Source of the DNA: Aurantimonas endophytica
GTDB taxonomy: Bacteria; Pseudomonadota; Alphaproteobacteria; Rhizobiales; Rhizobiaceae
Direction: 5' to 3'
DNA length: 64,000 nucleotides
Assembly (NCBI RefSeq): GCF_014196845.1
Contig: NZ_JACIEM010000001.1
Span: forward strand, 1,178,001-1,242,000
The notes under the pieces were generated by a model. That model saw only the letters and a list, made by a program, of their open reading frames with translations. It searched no databases and was not told where the DNA came from. Numbering within the stretch: the first letter of the stretch is position 1; each line of letters begins with the position of its first letter. The position numbers were made by a program, and so were the translations under genes. Shown here in pieces: positions 52,129 to 61,476 of the stretch.

Positions 52129-52948
52129 GATCGCCGGAGATCGTCCCGGGCCGCTCGCCGCGCCGATCGCGCTGCCCGAATGGGGCGTCGCCTCGCTTCG
52201 CAAGCTCGCCATACTCGCGGTCCTTGCTCTGGCCTGGCAGGCGGCGGCCGTCTGGACGGCAAAGCCCATCCTGCTTCCAAGCTTCACGCAGACGATGGCC
52301 GCGCTCGCCGAGGGACTTCTGAACGAGGGCCTCGTGTCCTCGTCATGGACCTCCCTGTCGGTACTCTTGAAGGGTTATGCGCTGGCGGTAGCGATCGCGT
52401 TCCTACTCGTTTCGCTGGCGGTGGCGAATGGTTTCGCGCGCGAGACGCTGCGCACGCTGATCTCGATGTTCAACCCGCTTCCCGCCATAGCGATCCTGCC
52501 CCTGGCGATGCTCTGGTTCGGGCTCGGCGAGAAAAGCCTTCTCTTCGTGCTCGTCCATGCGGTCCTGTGGCCGTTCGCGCTGGCGACCCTCGGCGGCTTC
52601 GATGCGGTCCCGGAGACCCAGCGACTCGTCGGGCGCAACTACGGCCTGAGAGGCCCGGCCTATGTCTTCCGCATCCTCATTCCGGCGGCGCTCCCCTCGA
52701 TCATCTATGGGCTCAAGATCGGCTGGGCCTTCGCCTGGCGCACGCTCATCGCGGCCGAACTCGTCTTCGGGGTCTCGTCAGGCCAGGGTGGACTCGGCTG
52801 GTACATCTTCCGCAACCGTAACGAGCTCTTCACCGACAAGGTGTTCGCCGGGCTCGCGCTGGTCATCATCATCGGCCTTCTCGTAGAAGGCGTCGTGTTC
52901 CGCGCACTCGAGGCCATGACCGTCCGTAAATGGGGTATGCAACGCTAG
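52121..52948 (+). CDS. ssuC: ABC transporter permease (SsuC/TauC-like)
   Basis: The 275-residue permease has about six membrane spans. The first begins near residue 26 (LRKLAILAVLALAWQ), and later come MFNPLPAIAILPLAMLWFG and the EAA-loop region VGRNYGLRGPAYVFRILIP. A GAGGAGGAA site precedes the ATG. It completes the ssuABC importer. Confidence 0.93.
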   Translation: MSEIAGDRPGPLAAPIALPEWGVASLRKLAILAVLALAWQAAAVWTAKPILLPSFTQTMAALAEGLLNEGLVSSSWTSLSVLLKGYALAVAIAFLLVSLAVANGFARETLRTLISMFNPLPAIAILPLAMLWFGLGEKSLLFVLVHAVLWPFALATLGGFDAVPETQRLVGRNYGLRGPAYVFRILIPAALPSIIYGLKIGWAFAWRTLIAAELVFGVSSGQGGLGWYIFRNRNELFTDKVFAGLALVIIIGLLVEGVVFRALEAMTVRKWGMQR

Positions 52949-52982
52949 GTCTGCCAGCATGCCCTGCCACCACCTTGACACT

Positions 52983-54716
52983 TCATGCCCACCAGGCCCG
53001 AAGCGCCAGCGTGGCCGCGCCGATGACAGCGATCGTCACGGGCCATCCGACCTTGATGAAGTCGACGAAGCGATAGCCCGCCAGGCCCATCACGATGGTG
53101 TTGTTGTGGTGGCCGATCGGGGTAAGGAAGTCGATGGAGGCCCCCAGCGCCACCGCGAGCAGCAACGGCTCGGGCGCAATGCCCGCTGCGGTGGCGGCAC
53201 CTAGTGCGATAGGACCGAGGATTATTGCCGTCGACGCGTTGTTCACGAACGGCGTGATGACGACGGCGACGAACAATAGGGCCACCGATAGGACGAGCGC
53301 ACTCTGGCCGGGCACTATCGTCATCAGGCCGCCCGCGAGGACCGAGGCGGCGCCGGTGGAGCCTACCGCAAGGCCCAGCGGGATCATCGTCGCCAGCATG
53401 ATCAGGATCGGCCAGTCAAGTGCAGCCAGACCCTTGCGGAGGTTGAGGCTGCCCGTCGCGGCCAGGAAGAATACAACCAGGCCGAAGGCAAGCTCAGGCG
53501 GGGCGAGGCCAAAGGCGGCGAAGGTGACACCGCCGGCAAAGGCCAGGATCGGCGCCCAATGGCTCTCCGCGGCCTCCGACTGTGGCTTCGGCCACAACGG
53601 CAAGATGTCGGCCTCCTCGACAGCCTCTCCGATCGCCTCCGGATCGCCTGTCAGATAGAGCACGTCGCCGATCGATAGCTGAAGGTCGGCGAGCGAGCCC
53701 TCGATGCGCGGCGTGTGCGTCGCGACCGCGATGATCCCGATGCCCCGCGAGGCAAGCCCCTCCAGAGCGCCGATCCGCGACCCGACGAGGACGCTCTCGG
53801 GCATGATGACGGCCTCAACGCGCTGCGTATTGGCGGAGCTGTGCAGTGCTTTCGGTAGCAACATTGCGCCGGATGCCAAACCTTCCTCCAGCTCCTGGAG
53901 ACCGATCTCGATCAGCAGCGTGTCGCCTGCCTCTATCCTCGTGCCACGTCGCTGGAACAGGATGTTCTCGCCGGCGCGGCGCATTGCATGGATGGTCAGC
54001 CCAGTGTCGGCAGCGGGCGTTCCTGCCAAGGGTGAGCGCGGTCCGATCTGAACCTCGCTGACGACGGTCCGAAACGATTGCGGCGGCGAGCGTCCGGCTC
54101 CGGTCGACTTGCTTCCCAGGATGCGGCGCGGCCATGTGACGATGACGAGAAGGCCCGCGAGGGCCGCCGGAACGCCAACCCAGGCGAAGTCGAAGAACGT
54201 AAAGCCCGTTCCGGTCGCGTCAGCGAGCTGACTGCTGACAATCAAATTGGCCGGCGTCCCGATGACCGAGCAGAGCCCGCCCAACAGAGCGGCAAAGCTT
54301 ACCGGCATCAGGATGCGCCGGCTGTCCAGTGCCGTGACTCGGCAGACACTCGTCACGACAGGCAGCATCAGTGCCAGCGCGCCAATATTGTTCATGAACA
54401 CCGACAGGGTCGCAGTGAGCAGGCAGAGGACGGTGAGAACCCGGATCTCGGTGGGGGCAATCACAGGAATCCGGCGGGTAACGGCATCCAAGATCGCAGA
54501 GTGGCCCAGGACCTGCACGATGAGAAGAATCTCCACCACCGTGATGAAGGCAGGATGGGAGAATCCGGCGAAAGCCTGCACCGGCGGGACCAAGCCAAGC
54601 GCGACGCCCAGGCCGAGGCCACCCAGCGCGACGACCTCCATGCGGATGCGATCGAGGGCGAAGACGATGAGCATGCCGACCAGCAGTACGAGGATCGCGG
54701 CCTGCTCGAAATTCAT
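52983..54716 (-). CDS. SLC13-family anion permease with RCK-C domains
   Basis: The 577-residue transporter has two sets of about five to six membrane spans (residues 1-185 and 395-577). Between them lie two cytosolic TrkA-C/RCK-C domains (about 205-290 and 300-375). Motifs include TLSVFMNNIGALALMLP and VVITPFVNNASTAIILGP. Such proteins (SAC1-like) import sulfate or dicarboxylates. In this island sulfate is the likely cargo. It is downstream of cysA on the same strand after a 142-nt gap. Confidence 0.9.
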   Translation of the reverse strand: MNFEQAAILVLLVGMLIVFALDRIRMEVVALGGLGLGVALGLVPPVQAFAGFSHPAFITVVEILLIVQVLGHSAILDAVTRRIPVIAPTEIRVLTVLCLLTATLSVFMNNIGALALMLPVVTSVCRVTALDSRRILMPVSFAALLGGLCSVIGTPANLIVSSQLADATGTGFTFFDFAWVGVPAALAGLLVIVTWPRRILGSKSTGAGRSPPQSFRTVVSEVQIGPRSPLAGTPAADTGLTIHAMRRAGENILFQRRGTRIEAGDTLLIEIGLQELEEGLASGAMLLPKALHSSANTQRVEAVIMPESVLVGSRIGALEGLASRGIGIIAVATHTPRIEGSLADLQLSIGDVLYLTGDPEAIGEAVEEADILPLWPKPQSEAAESHWAPILAFAGGVTFAAFGLAPPELAFGLVVFFLAATGSLNLRKGLAALDWPILIMLATMIPLGLAVGSTGAASVLAGGLMTIVPGQSALVLSVALLFVAVVITPFVNNASTAIILGPIALGAATAAGIAPEPLLLAVALGASIDFLTPIGHHNNTIVMGLAGYRFVDFIKVGWPVTIAVIGAATLALRAWWA

Positions 54717-54858
54717 CGTCCCTGCCGTTTCCGGTCACGCCAAACACCCGCCGGGAAAAGGCGAGCGCACGGTCGAGACCTACCACGGCTGCGAACAGGA
54801 TCGTAGGGTCAGCACCGGGCGCGCGAAGTGATCGGCGGGCACCAGGGGCTCAAGGCTG

Positions 54859-55986
54859 TCAGAAGGTGGTTGCCAGCATCCGTTCGATTTCCTGATCCTT
54901 GTCGTCGCTGGTGTCCTCGAACGGCGCGGGTTCGGGGACCAGCGCTCTGGTGTCTGGAAAGACCTTCCATTTCCCGGGGCGGAATGCGATCCGACCGTTC
55001 GTGCCCGCCGGGTGTTCCACCGGCAGCTCGATCTCGATGCGGTCCCGGGCCCCGCCGACGTCGAGTTCGACCCGGCGCGTGCCGGCCACCCGCCGGCTCG
55101 CGGCCACCGTCCCGGCAATGCAGCCGCCGCAGCCATCGCGCAGCTCGATGTCGTGCGGCCGGAAATAGAGGGTCGCCCGCCCCTCCGGCAGGCCCTTGGC
55201 CTCGATCCCGATCGAACGGTCCTGAAGCCAGAGCTGGCCATTCTCGACCCGCACCGGCAGCGTGCTGGAATCGCCGATGAAGCCATAGACGAACGGCGAG
55301 TTCGGACTGTCATAGACGTCGTCGGCCGAGCCGACCTGCTCGATGCGCCCCTGGCTCATCACCACCACGCGGTCGGCGAGTTCCAAGGCCTCTTCCTGGT
55401 CGTGGGTGACAAAGACGGTGGTATGGCCGGTCTGGTCGTGGATCTCGCGCAGCCAACGCCGAAGCTCGCGGCGCACCTGCGCGTCCAGGGCGCCGAACGG
55501 CTCGTCCAGCAACAGCACCCGCGGCTCGATGGCCAGCGCACGAGCCAACGCGACGCGCTGGCGCTGCCCGCCAGAGAGCTGGCTCGGGAACCGGTTCTCC
55601 AGGCCCGATAGCTGGACGAGATCGAGCAGTTCGGAGGCGCGGCGGCGGATATCGGCCTTGGACGGCCGCGAAGCGCCCGGCCGCACCTGCAGGCCGAAGC
55701 CGATATTGTCGGCGACGCTCATGTGCCGGAACAGCGCGTAGTGCTGAAAAACGAACCCGACATTGCGCTCCTGCACCGACTTGCGCGAGGCATCCTCGTC
55801 GCCGAACAGGATTGCACCGGCCGTCGGGAAATCGAGACCCGCGATCAGCCGCAGCAGCGTCGTCTTGCCGGAGCCGGACGGTCCCAAGAGGGCGATCAGC
55901 TCGCCGGAGCGGATGTCGAGCGAGACGTCGTGAAGCGCCGGGAACTTGTCGAATTCCTTGCGCACGTTCCGGACGCTGACTTCCAT
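54859..55986 (-). CDS. cysA: sulfate/thiosulfate ABC transporter ATP-binding protein
   Basis: The 375-residue CysA has Walker [16 protein letters not shown]-loop [11 protein letters not shown], signature [15 protein letters not shown], Walker [12 protein letters not shown] and H-loop [14 protein letters not shown]-like C-terminal domain carries the CysA-typical FRPHDIEL strand. It follows cysW by 102 nt and completes the cysP-T-W-A set. Confidence 0.95.
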   Translation of the reverse strand: MEVSVRNVRKEFDKFPALHDVSLDIRSGELIALLGPSGSGKTTLLRLIAGLDFPTAGAILFGDEDASRKSVQERNVGFVFQHYALFRHMSVADNIGFGLQVRPGASRPSKADIRRRASELLDLVQLSGLENRFPSQLSGGQRQRVALARALAIEPRVLLLDEPFGALDAQVRRELRRWLREIHDQTGHTTVFVTHDQEEALELADRVVVMSQGRIEQVGSADDVYDSPNSPFVYGFIGDSSTLPVRVENGQLWLQDRSIGIEAKGLPEGRATLYFRPHDIELRDGCGGCIAGTVAASRRVAGTRRVELDVGGARDRIEIELPVEHPAGTNGRIAFRPGKWKVFPDTRALVPEPAPFEDTSDDKDQEIERMLATTF

Positions 55987-56088
55987 CTTGCCGTTCCTTC
56001 CAACACTCGTCGCAGAGGGGGCAGGCCGCCTCGCGCTGATCATTCCGGCTGCCCGTCCGGACAGCCATTCGTCTTGTCATGCCGACGG

Positions 56089-56994
56089 CTAGTGGCCCCG
56101 GCTACCGGCGAGCTGGTCGGCATAGCGCCATTCGAGCCAGGACTTGACGGCAAGGGTCACCAGCGCGAGCCCCGCCAGCACGGCGGCGAGGCTGAAGGCC
56201 GAGACCTGCGCCAGGGCCCGAAACTCCTGGTAGTAGAGCTCGATCTGCAGCGGCATGGTGACGGTCTCGCCGCGCAGCTTGCCCGAGATCACCGCGACCG
56301 CGCCGAACTCGCCCATGGCCCGGGCATTGCAGAGCAGCACGCCATAAAGCAGCGCCCATTTGACGTTGGGCAGCGTCACCCGCCAGAAGGTTTGCCAGCC
56401 GGACGCGCCCAGCGACAAGGCCGCCTCCTCGTCGCCGGTCCCCTGGTCCTGCATCAGCGGAATGAGCTCGCGGGCAACGAACGGGAAGGTCACGAAGACG
56501 GTGGCCAGGACAACGCCCGGGACGGCGAAGATGACGCGGATGCCGTAGTCCTCGAGCAGCCAGGCGCCGATCGGGGTGAATGGTCCGAGCAGCAGGACGT
56601 AGACCAGTCCGGCGACCACCGGCGATACCGAAAACGGCAGGTCGATCAGCGAGATCAACAGCGAGCGGCCGCGGAAGCGATGCTTGGCGATCGCCCAGGC
56701 GGCGGCGATGCCGAACAAGACGTTGAGCGGGACGGCAATGGCGGCGACCAGCAGCGTCAGACCGATGGCCGCTATGGCGTCGGGGTCGTTGAACGTCGCC
56801 AGGGCCGCGCCGAGGCCGAGGCTAAGGGCCTGAACGAACACTGCGATGAGCGGCATCAGCACGAAGATCGCCAAGAGGACCACCACCGACGCAATCAGGA
56901 GATTGCGCACCCAGCGCGCCTCGGTGACCGGCGAGCGCATCGGGCGTGTCGCTTCCCGTGCCTCGGGCAGGCTCTCCATGGCCGCGTCAACCAT
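56089..56994 (-). CDS. cysW: sulfate ABC transporter permease CysW
   Basis: The 301-residue permease has about six membrane spans and the CysW-type motif DLPFSVSPVVAGLVYVLL. The EAA-loop is around LSLGASGWQTFWRVTLPNVKWALLYG, with GEFGAVAVISG after it. Its first 8 nt overlap the cysT gene. It pairs with CysT. Confidence 0.95.
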   Translation of the reverse strand: MVDAAMESLPEAREATRPMRSPVTEARWVRNLLIASVVVLLAIFVLMPLIAVFVQALSLGLGAALATFNDPDAIAAIGLTLLVAAIAVPLNVLFGIAAAWAIAKHRFRGRSLLISLIDLPFSVSPVVAGLVYVLLLGPFTPIGAWLLEDYGIRVIFAVPGVVLATVFVTFPFVARELIPLMQDQGTGDEEAALSLGASGWQTFWRVTLPNVKWALLYGVLLCNARAMGEFGAVAVISGKLRGETVTMPLQIELYYQEFRALAQVSAFSLAAVLAGLALVTLAVKSWLEWRYADQLAGSRGH

Positions 56995-57826
56995 TGCCGA
57001 ACCTCCGATAGCTCCAGGCCTGGAGGAAATTGACGAGCAGCAGGATGGCGAAGGATATGGTCAGCATGACGGCCGCGATGGCGGCCGCGGCGGCATATTC
57101 GCGCTCCTCCAGGCGGAACACGATGAGCAGCGGCAGGATCTCCGTCTGGCGCGGGATGTTGCCGGCGATGAAGATCACCGAGCCGTACTCCCCCACCGCC
57201 CGGGCGAAGGCCAGGGCGAAGCCGGTGAGGATCGCCGGGATCAGCGGCGGCAGGATGACGCGCAGGATCGTCGTGCGCCGCGGTGCGCCGAGCGTCGCCG
57301 CAGCCTCCTCCACCTCGCGATTGACGTCCTCGAGCACCGGCTGGACGGTCCGCACCACGAAAGGCAGGCCGATGAAGACCAGCGCGATCCAGATGCCGAC
57401 CGGCGTGTAGGCGATAGTGATGCCGTAAGGCGTGAAGAGGCTGCCAATCCAGCCCTGCGGGACATAAAGCGCCGTCAGCGCGATACCCGCCACCGCGGTC
57501 GGCAAGGCGAAGGGAAGATCGATGATCGCATCGAGCAGGCGGCGACCCGTGAAGTCATAGCGCACCAGGACCCAGGCGGTGAGGACGCCGATGACGACGT
57601 TGAACAGCGCAGCCAGCAGCGACGTGCCGAAACTCAGTTGCAAGGCAGCGAGGAAGCGGGGTCCCGTCACGATCCGCACGAAGGATTCCCAATCGAGCTC
57701 GAACGTTTTCAGGAAGAGCCCGACGATCGGAATGATCACGATCAGCATCAGGTAGAAGACCGTGAAGCCGAAGGTCAGCCGGAAGCCGGGGATGATGCTC
57801 GGCTCGCGAAATCTGATATTCGCCAT
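56987..57826 (-). CDS. cysT: sulfate ABC transporter permease CysT
   Basis: The 279-residue permease starts with a short basic tail and has six spans. It shows DLPFALPTAVAGIALTALY, the EAA-loop in EEAAATLGAPRRTTILRVILP, and GEYGSVIFIAGNIP, all typical of CysT/CysU. It follows the binding-protein gene by 78 nt and overlaps cysW. Confidence 0.95.
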   Translation of the reverse strand: MANIRFREPSIIPGFRLTFGFTVFYLMLIVIIPIVGLFLKTFELDWESFVRIVTGPRFLAALQLSFGTSLLAALFNVVIGVLTAWVLVRYDFTGRRLLDAIIDLPFALPTAVAGIALTALYVPQGWIGSLFTPYGITIAYTPVGIWIALVFIGLPFVVRTVQPVLEDVNREVEEAAATLGAPRRTTILRVILPPLIPAILTGFALAFARAVGEYGSVIFIAGNIPRQTEILPLLIVFRLEEREYAAAAAIAAVMLTISFAILLLVNFLQAWSYRRFGNG

Positions 57827-57904
57827 TCGCCCGTCCTGATGCTTGCATGATGAAGGCGGGATGCCGGGAAGCCCGACACCCCGTCGCTGTGGCGATGCCG
57901 AAGG

Positions 57905-58924
57905 TCAGTCGTTCGAATAGATCTTGTCGAAGATCCCGCCGTCGCCGAAATGCTCCGGCTGGGCCTTGGCCCAACCGCCGAACACGTCGTCGATCTTCAC
58001 CAGCTTCACCTCGGGGAAAGCCTCCAGATCGGCGGCGTCGACCTGGTCCGGATAGAGCGGCCGGTAGAAATTGCGGGCGAAGATCGCCTGCGATTCCGGA
58101 GAATAGAGCTCGTCGAGAAAAGCCTTGGCGAGTTCACGCTTGCCGTTGCCGTCGACGTTCTTGTCGACGATCGCGACCTTCACCTCGGCGAGGATCGAGA
58201 GCGAGGGGACGACGATCTCGTACTCGCCGGCGCCGAACTCCTTCAGCGACAGGAGCGCCTCGTTTTCCCAGGCGATCAGGACGTCGCCGACCTTGTTCTG
58301 CACGAAGGTGTTAGTGGAACCGCGCGCGCCGGTGTCGAGCACCGGCACGTTCCGGTAAATCGAGGCGACGAAGTCCTGCGCCTTCTGCGCATCCCCGCCC
58401 GAGCGGTCGAGTTCGTAGGCCCAGGCGGCGAGATAGTTCCAGCGCGCCCCGCCCGACGTCTTGGGATTGGGCGTAATGACCTCTACCCCTTCCCTGGCCA
58501 GATCGTCCCAGTCCTTGATGTCTGTTGGATTGCCGGAGCGGACCAGAAACACGATCGTCGACGTGTACGGCGAAGACGCCGCCGGAAACTCGCTCTGCCA
58601 GCCCGGCTCGATCAGGCCGGCCTCTTCGATGCCGAGAATGTCGCCTTCGAGCGGGAAGGTGACGACGTCGGCGGGCAGGCCTTCGACCACGGAGCGCACC
58701 TGCGCCCCGGAGCCGCCATGGCTGTTGCTGACCGTCACGTCCTGGCCGGTCTTTTCCTTCCACGTCTTGGCGAAATGCTCGCCATATTCACGATAAAGCT
58801 CGCGGGTCGGGTCGTAGGAGACGTTGTTGAGCGTCTCCCGGGCGATGGAAGCGCCAGCGCTGAGCAGGGGCAGTGAGGCCGCGAGAGCGGCGGTGAGAAG
58901 CAGGGACCGTCGATTGAGCAACAT
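57905..58924 (-). CDS. cysP: sulfate/thiosulfate-binding periplasmic protein
   Basis: The 339-residue binding protein has a signal peptide (MLLNRRSLLLTAALAASLPL ...) ending near ASIA. Motifs include LNNVSYDPTRELY, VSNSHGGSGAQ and the family signature NPKTSGGARWNYLAAW. The ATG chosen has GGGAG before it; an upstream in-frame Met exists but lacks a site. Sbp and CysP are close relatives, so cysP is used loosely. It is first in its operon, with a dyad operator candidate 28 nt upstream. Confidence 0.94.
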   Translation of the reverse strand: MLLNRRSLLLTAALAASLPLLSAGASIARETLNNVSYDPTRELYREYGEHFAKTWKEKTGQDVTVSNSHGGSGAQVRSVVEGLPADVVTFPLEGDILGIEEAGLIEPGWQSEFPAASSPYTSTIVFLVRSGNPTDIKDWDDLAREGVEVITPNPKTSGGARWNYLAAWAYELDRSGGDAQKAQDFVASIYRNVPVLDTGARGSTNTFVQNKVGDVLIAWENEALLSLKEFGAGEYEIVVPSLSILAEVKVAIVDKNVDGNGKRELAKAFLDELYSPESQAIFARNFYRPLYPDQVDAADLEAFPEVKLVKIDDVFGGWAKAQPEHFGDGGIFDKIYSND

Positions 58925-58951
58925 GGCTATCTCCCGTGTTAGGAGCAAAAC

Positions 58952-58968
58952 TCTATCGGTTTAGTGGT
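58952..58968. promoter_or_regulatory. Rrf2-type operator candidate upstream of cysP
   Basis: The plus strand reads TCTATCGGTTTAGTGGT. It matches the site before the hydrolase/flavin-reductase operon at 11 of 14 positions. Its closeness to the cysP start fits a repressor site. Confidence 0.58.
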
Positions 58969-59023
58969 GTATTAGAATGCGGCAACGTTCCAATTACAAG
59001 CAGCGCCCGGGAACGCAATTCTC

Positions 59024-59473
59024 CTATGCGGTCAGTTGACGCGTTTCCGCATCCGCCGCCCCGTCGATGCAGTCGGCGATCGTCGTGCCGTCGAGCACGT
59101 CGCGGGTCGCCAACGCGACGCGGGCGAAGACCCGCCGGACTTCGCAGCTCTTTTCCTCGCGGCAGTCCTCGCAGCGGCGGTAGGCCATCCGGCTGAGACA
59201 GGGCAGCGGGGCAATGGGACCATCGACGATCCGCATCACCGCGCCGAACGTGATCGTATCGGGGCTTTTCAGCAGCATGTAGCCGCCGGCCTTGCCGCGT
59301 CGGCTGACGACGATGCCATGGTGCTTCAGATCCAGGAGGATCTGCTCCAGGAACTTCTTCGGGATCCGCTGCTGTTCGGCGATCTGCGAGATCATCTGGA
59401 TCTCATTGCTGCCATGCGACGGGGCAAGGGCGATCAGGGCCCGGAGCGCGTATTTCGCCTTCTGTGAAATCAT
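59024..59473 (-). CDS. Rrf2-family transcriptional regulator with four cysteines
   Basis: The 149-residue Rrf2 protein has the winged helix (MISQKAKYALRALIALA, IPKKFLEQILLDLKHHG, RRGKAGGYML) and a C-x8-C-x2-C-x5-C loop in PCLSRMAYRRCEDC, the same spacing as its paralogue near ssuD. It is upstream of cysP on the same strand, separated by the region with the operator candidate. I infer it controls the sulfate importer in response to cysteine, Fe-S or redox state. Confidence 0.93.
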   Translation of the reverse strand: MISQKAKYALRALIALAPSHGSNEIQMISQIAEQQRIPKKFLEQILLDLKHHGIVVSRRGKAGGYMLLKSPDTITFGAVMRIVDGPIAPLPCLSRMAYRRCEDCREEKSCEVRRVFARVALATRDVLDGTTIADCIDGAADAETRQLTA

Positions 59474-60202
59474 TTGTCTCGCAGTCAGTTCGAGGCTTGG
59501 GTCCTGCGGATGATCCCGCTCAATAGCGTCTACGGTGCTTGTTGTCAGTGCGGGAACGATGCTTTACCAGTTACACGACAAGATGGGTCGTGTAATGCCA
59601 GAATGGTGCACGAAGGTCGAGCCGACACTAGGGGCGGGGTTGCGCGGCACGGACCGGACTATTCCGCATGGCATTCGATGGCTGGCATATCTCACGACAT
59701 GTAGATGGCACCCTCCAAAATCGACCATAAGGACGGTAGCGGCACTCGCAACAACGATGACCCTCGACGGTTGGATGTTGCGAGGCGCCGGGGCGCGGAA
59801 CTACGTGCTCTGGCAAAATGGCCGCACGATGCAGGAGGCACGCCTGCCGATGCTCGTTCTTCCGATGTCCCGGGGTCGCCTTTCCGCTTTGCAGCTCAAT
59901 GTCTTCCTTGCGGTCGAGTTGACGGCCGCCCGAGCCCGGCTGAACGACCCGTTGCACTGCGCCCCGCCTGCGGATGGAAGCGGAGAGCTGGAAACGATTA
60001 TGGACTCGATCGCTACTGATACGGGTTTCACCGTTTCCGATCCAATTCGGGTTCATAAGCAGGCGTCTGCCGGTCTGACTAATTGCCTGAGTATGATTAG
60101 GTGATTTCGTCGGACAGCGAGCCGAGTTTCTTCGAGCTCGCCCCCGCCCGCGTCCTTCTCGCGAACCCGTCCCTCCGGCGACGGTTTCCGTGACGGCCGT
60201 TG
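59474..60202. other. 729-bp stretch, no supported gene
   Basis: The longest open frame here, on the plus strand (59535-60104), has no recognisable domain and no ribosome-binding site. It contains the promoter of the Rrf2 gene at its left end. The remainder may be decayed sequence. Confidence 0.45.
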
Positions 60203-60424
60203 TCATGGGGTGCGTGATGGGTGCCAAGCGCTACGGATCGACCCCGAACAGACGCCTGGCAAACCTAGCAGAGCGCTCATCATCAAGGCCTTGCGCATGA
60301 TGAGGAACTGCTCGCCTTGCACCTTTGCCTGCGGAACAGCCCCGTCCCGGGCTGAAGCGACCTGCGGAAAGCCGCCGAGAAGAACGAGAGCAATGATGAA
60401 CCCGATGATGCGGAGCCGTGTCAT
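60203..60424 (-). CDS. small exported protein coupled to a DUF2955 gene
   Basis: The 73-residue product has a signal-peptide-like N-terminus (MTRLRIIGFIIALVLLGGF, then VASA) and a short basic mature part with a second hydrophobic stretch. Its ATG overlaps the DUF2955 stop (ATGA), which suggests it is translated with the efflux pair. The E. coli aaeXAB operon also carries a small protein, AaeX, but this one has a different position and sequence. I do not recognise a family. Confidence 0.6.
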   Translation of the reverse strand: MTRLRIIGFIIALVLLGGFPQVASARDGAVPQAKVQGEQFLIMRKALMMSALLGLPGVCSGSIRSAWHPSRTP

Positions 60425-61476
60425 CGGGCCTTCGAAACCGGAAGCGATGGCAAAGTGGCCCCCAGCTTCGGCCACAGTAGCGCGCCCATGAGCATCGCGT
60501 ACGAAACCGCGATCACTATGTAGCCGATACGCGTCGAAAAGGATTCCGCCGCCGTCCCCGGGAGCGGCGACACACCGGCGCCGAAGACCAGGAGGAAGGT
60601 CGTGAGCGCGCCCGCGTAGACCTTTGCGGACGCCGATAACGACGCGGCCCTGCCGCCGAAAACCAGCCCCGCGAGCAGCACGAGAACGAACATCGACAGC
60701 AGCGACGGCCGTATCTCGAGAAGCACGAACGCCGCCGAGGCGGCAATGCCGCCGATGAGGTTGATGAGCACGAGTCCGACGGCCGCGCGTGCCCCGGCGG
60801 ACAGATCCAGTTGAGTCTGGATCGAGGCCACGGTGATCGGGATCACCATCGCCGTCGCCCATTCGTCCTTTGTCAGGCAGAGCGTGACGATCAGGAGCAG
60901 GATCACGGCGTCCGCCGCGGCACGCAGCAGCGGGCGGGAGTGTATGGGAAGAGGCGCTGGCGGTGGGTCATTCGAGCCGATGTCGGGGACGACGGCATGG
61001 GCCAGCCACGTCAAGACGACCCCGCTGGCAATCCCGTATGTCAGAACCGCCAAGGCCGAGGTGCCGAGATCCCGGTGCAGGACGGTCAGCAACGGCACCA
61101 TTATCCCGACCACCAGCAGGAGGAAGACCGCGGCGCCGCCTCGGCCCGTGGCCTGTGCGTGGAAACAGGCGAAGTAGAAGAGGCCGAGAAGCGGAAGCAG
61201 GACCATCGGCTCGTCCGCCGTCGTGGCGGCGACGCCCTGGAGAACCACCCCTGCGACAACGACGAAGCCGATTGTGGCGGCCGTCTGAGCCAGTGAAAGC
61301 GGGCGGGAACTGGCGATCAGGAACTGGGCAGCAAAGAGCGGCCCCAGGAAGGGGATGATCGCGCCGGACGCTACCGACCAGGTGAACCCCACCGAAACCG
61401 CCAAGGCGATCCGCAGACCCTTTCGCCTCGCCCGGGCGAAGTCAGACTCATCGAATGATTGGGTCCTAGCTGGCAT
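60421..61476 (-). CDS. DUF2955/FUSC-like efflux membrane protein
   Basis: The 351-residue protein has about ten membrane segments. It belongs to the DUF2955 group, related to the aromatic-acid exporter (FUSC/AaeB) fold. Motifs include ALAVSVGFTWSVASGAIIPF near residue 30 and LTKDEWATAMVIPITVASIQ. It overlaps the HlyD-type gene by 11 nt. With that periplasmic adaptor it probably exports small organic acids or toxic compounds. Confidence 0.87.
   Translation of the reverse strand: MPARTQSFDESDFARARRKGLRIALAVSVGFTWSVASGAIIPFLGPLFAAQFLIASSRPLSLAQTAATIGFVVVAGVVLQGVAATTADEPMVLLPLLGLFYFACFHAQATGRGGAAVFLLLVVGIMVPLLTVLHRDLGTSALAVLTYGIASGVVLTWLAHAVVPDIGSNDPPPAPLPIHSRPLLRAAADAVILLLIVTLCLTKDEWATAMVIPITVASIQTQLDLSAGARAAVGLVLINLIGGIAASAAFVLLEIRPSLLSMFVLVLLAGLVFGGRAASLSASAKVYAGALTTFLLVFGAGVSPLPGTAAESFSTRIGYIVIAVSYAMLMGALLWPKLGATLPSLPVSKAR

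Noticed and set aside
59535-60104. Plus-strand 189-codon open frame.
   Set aside because: No recognisable domain, start signal or neighbour coupling; left as unassigned DNA.
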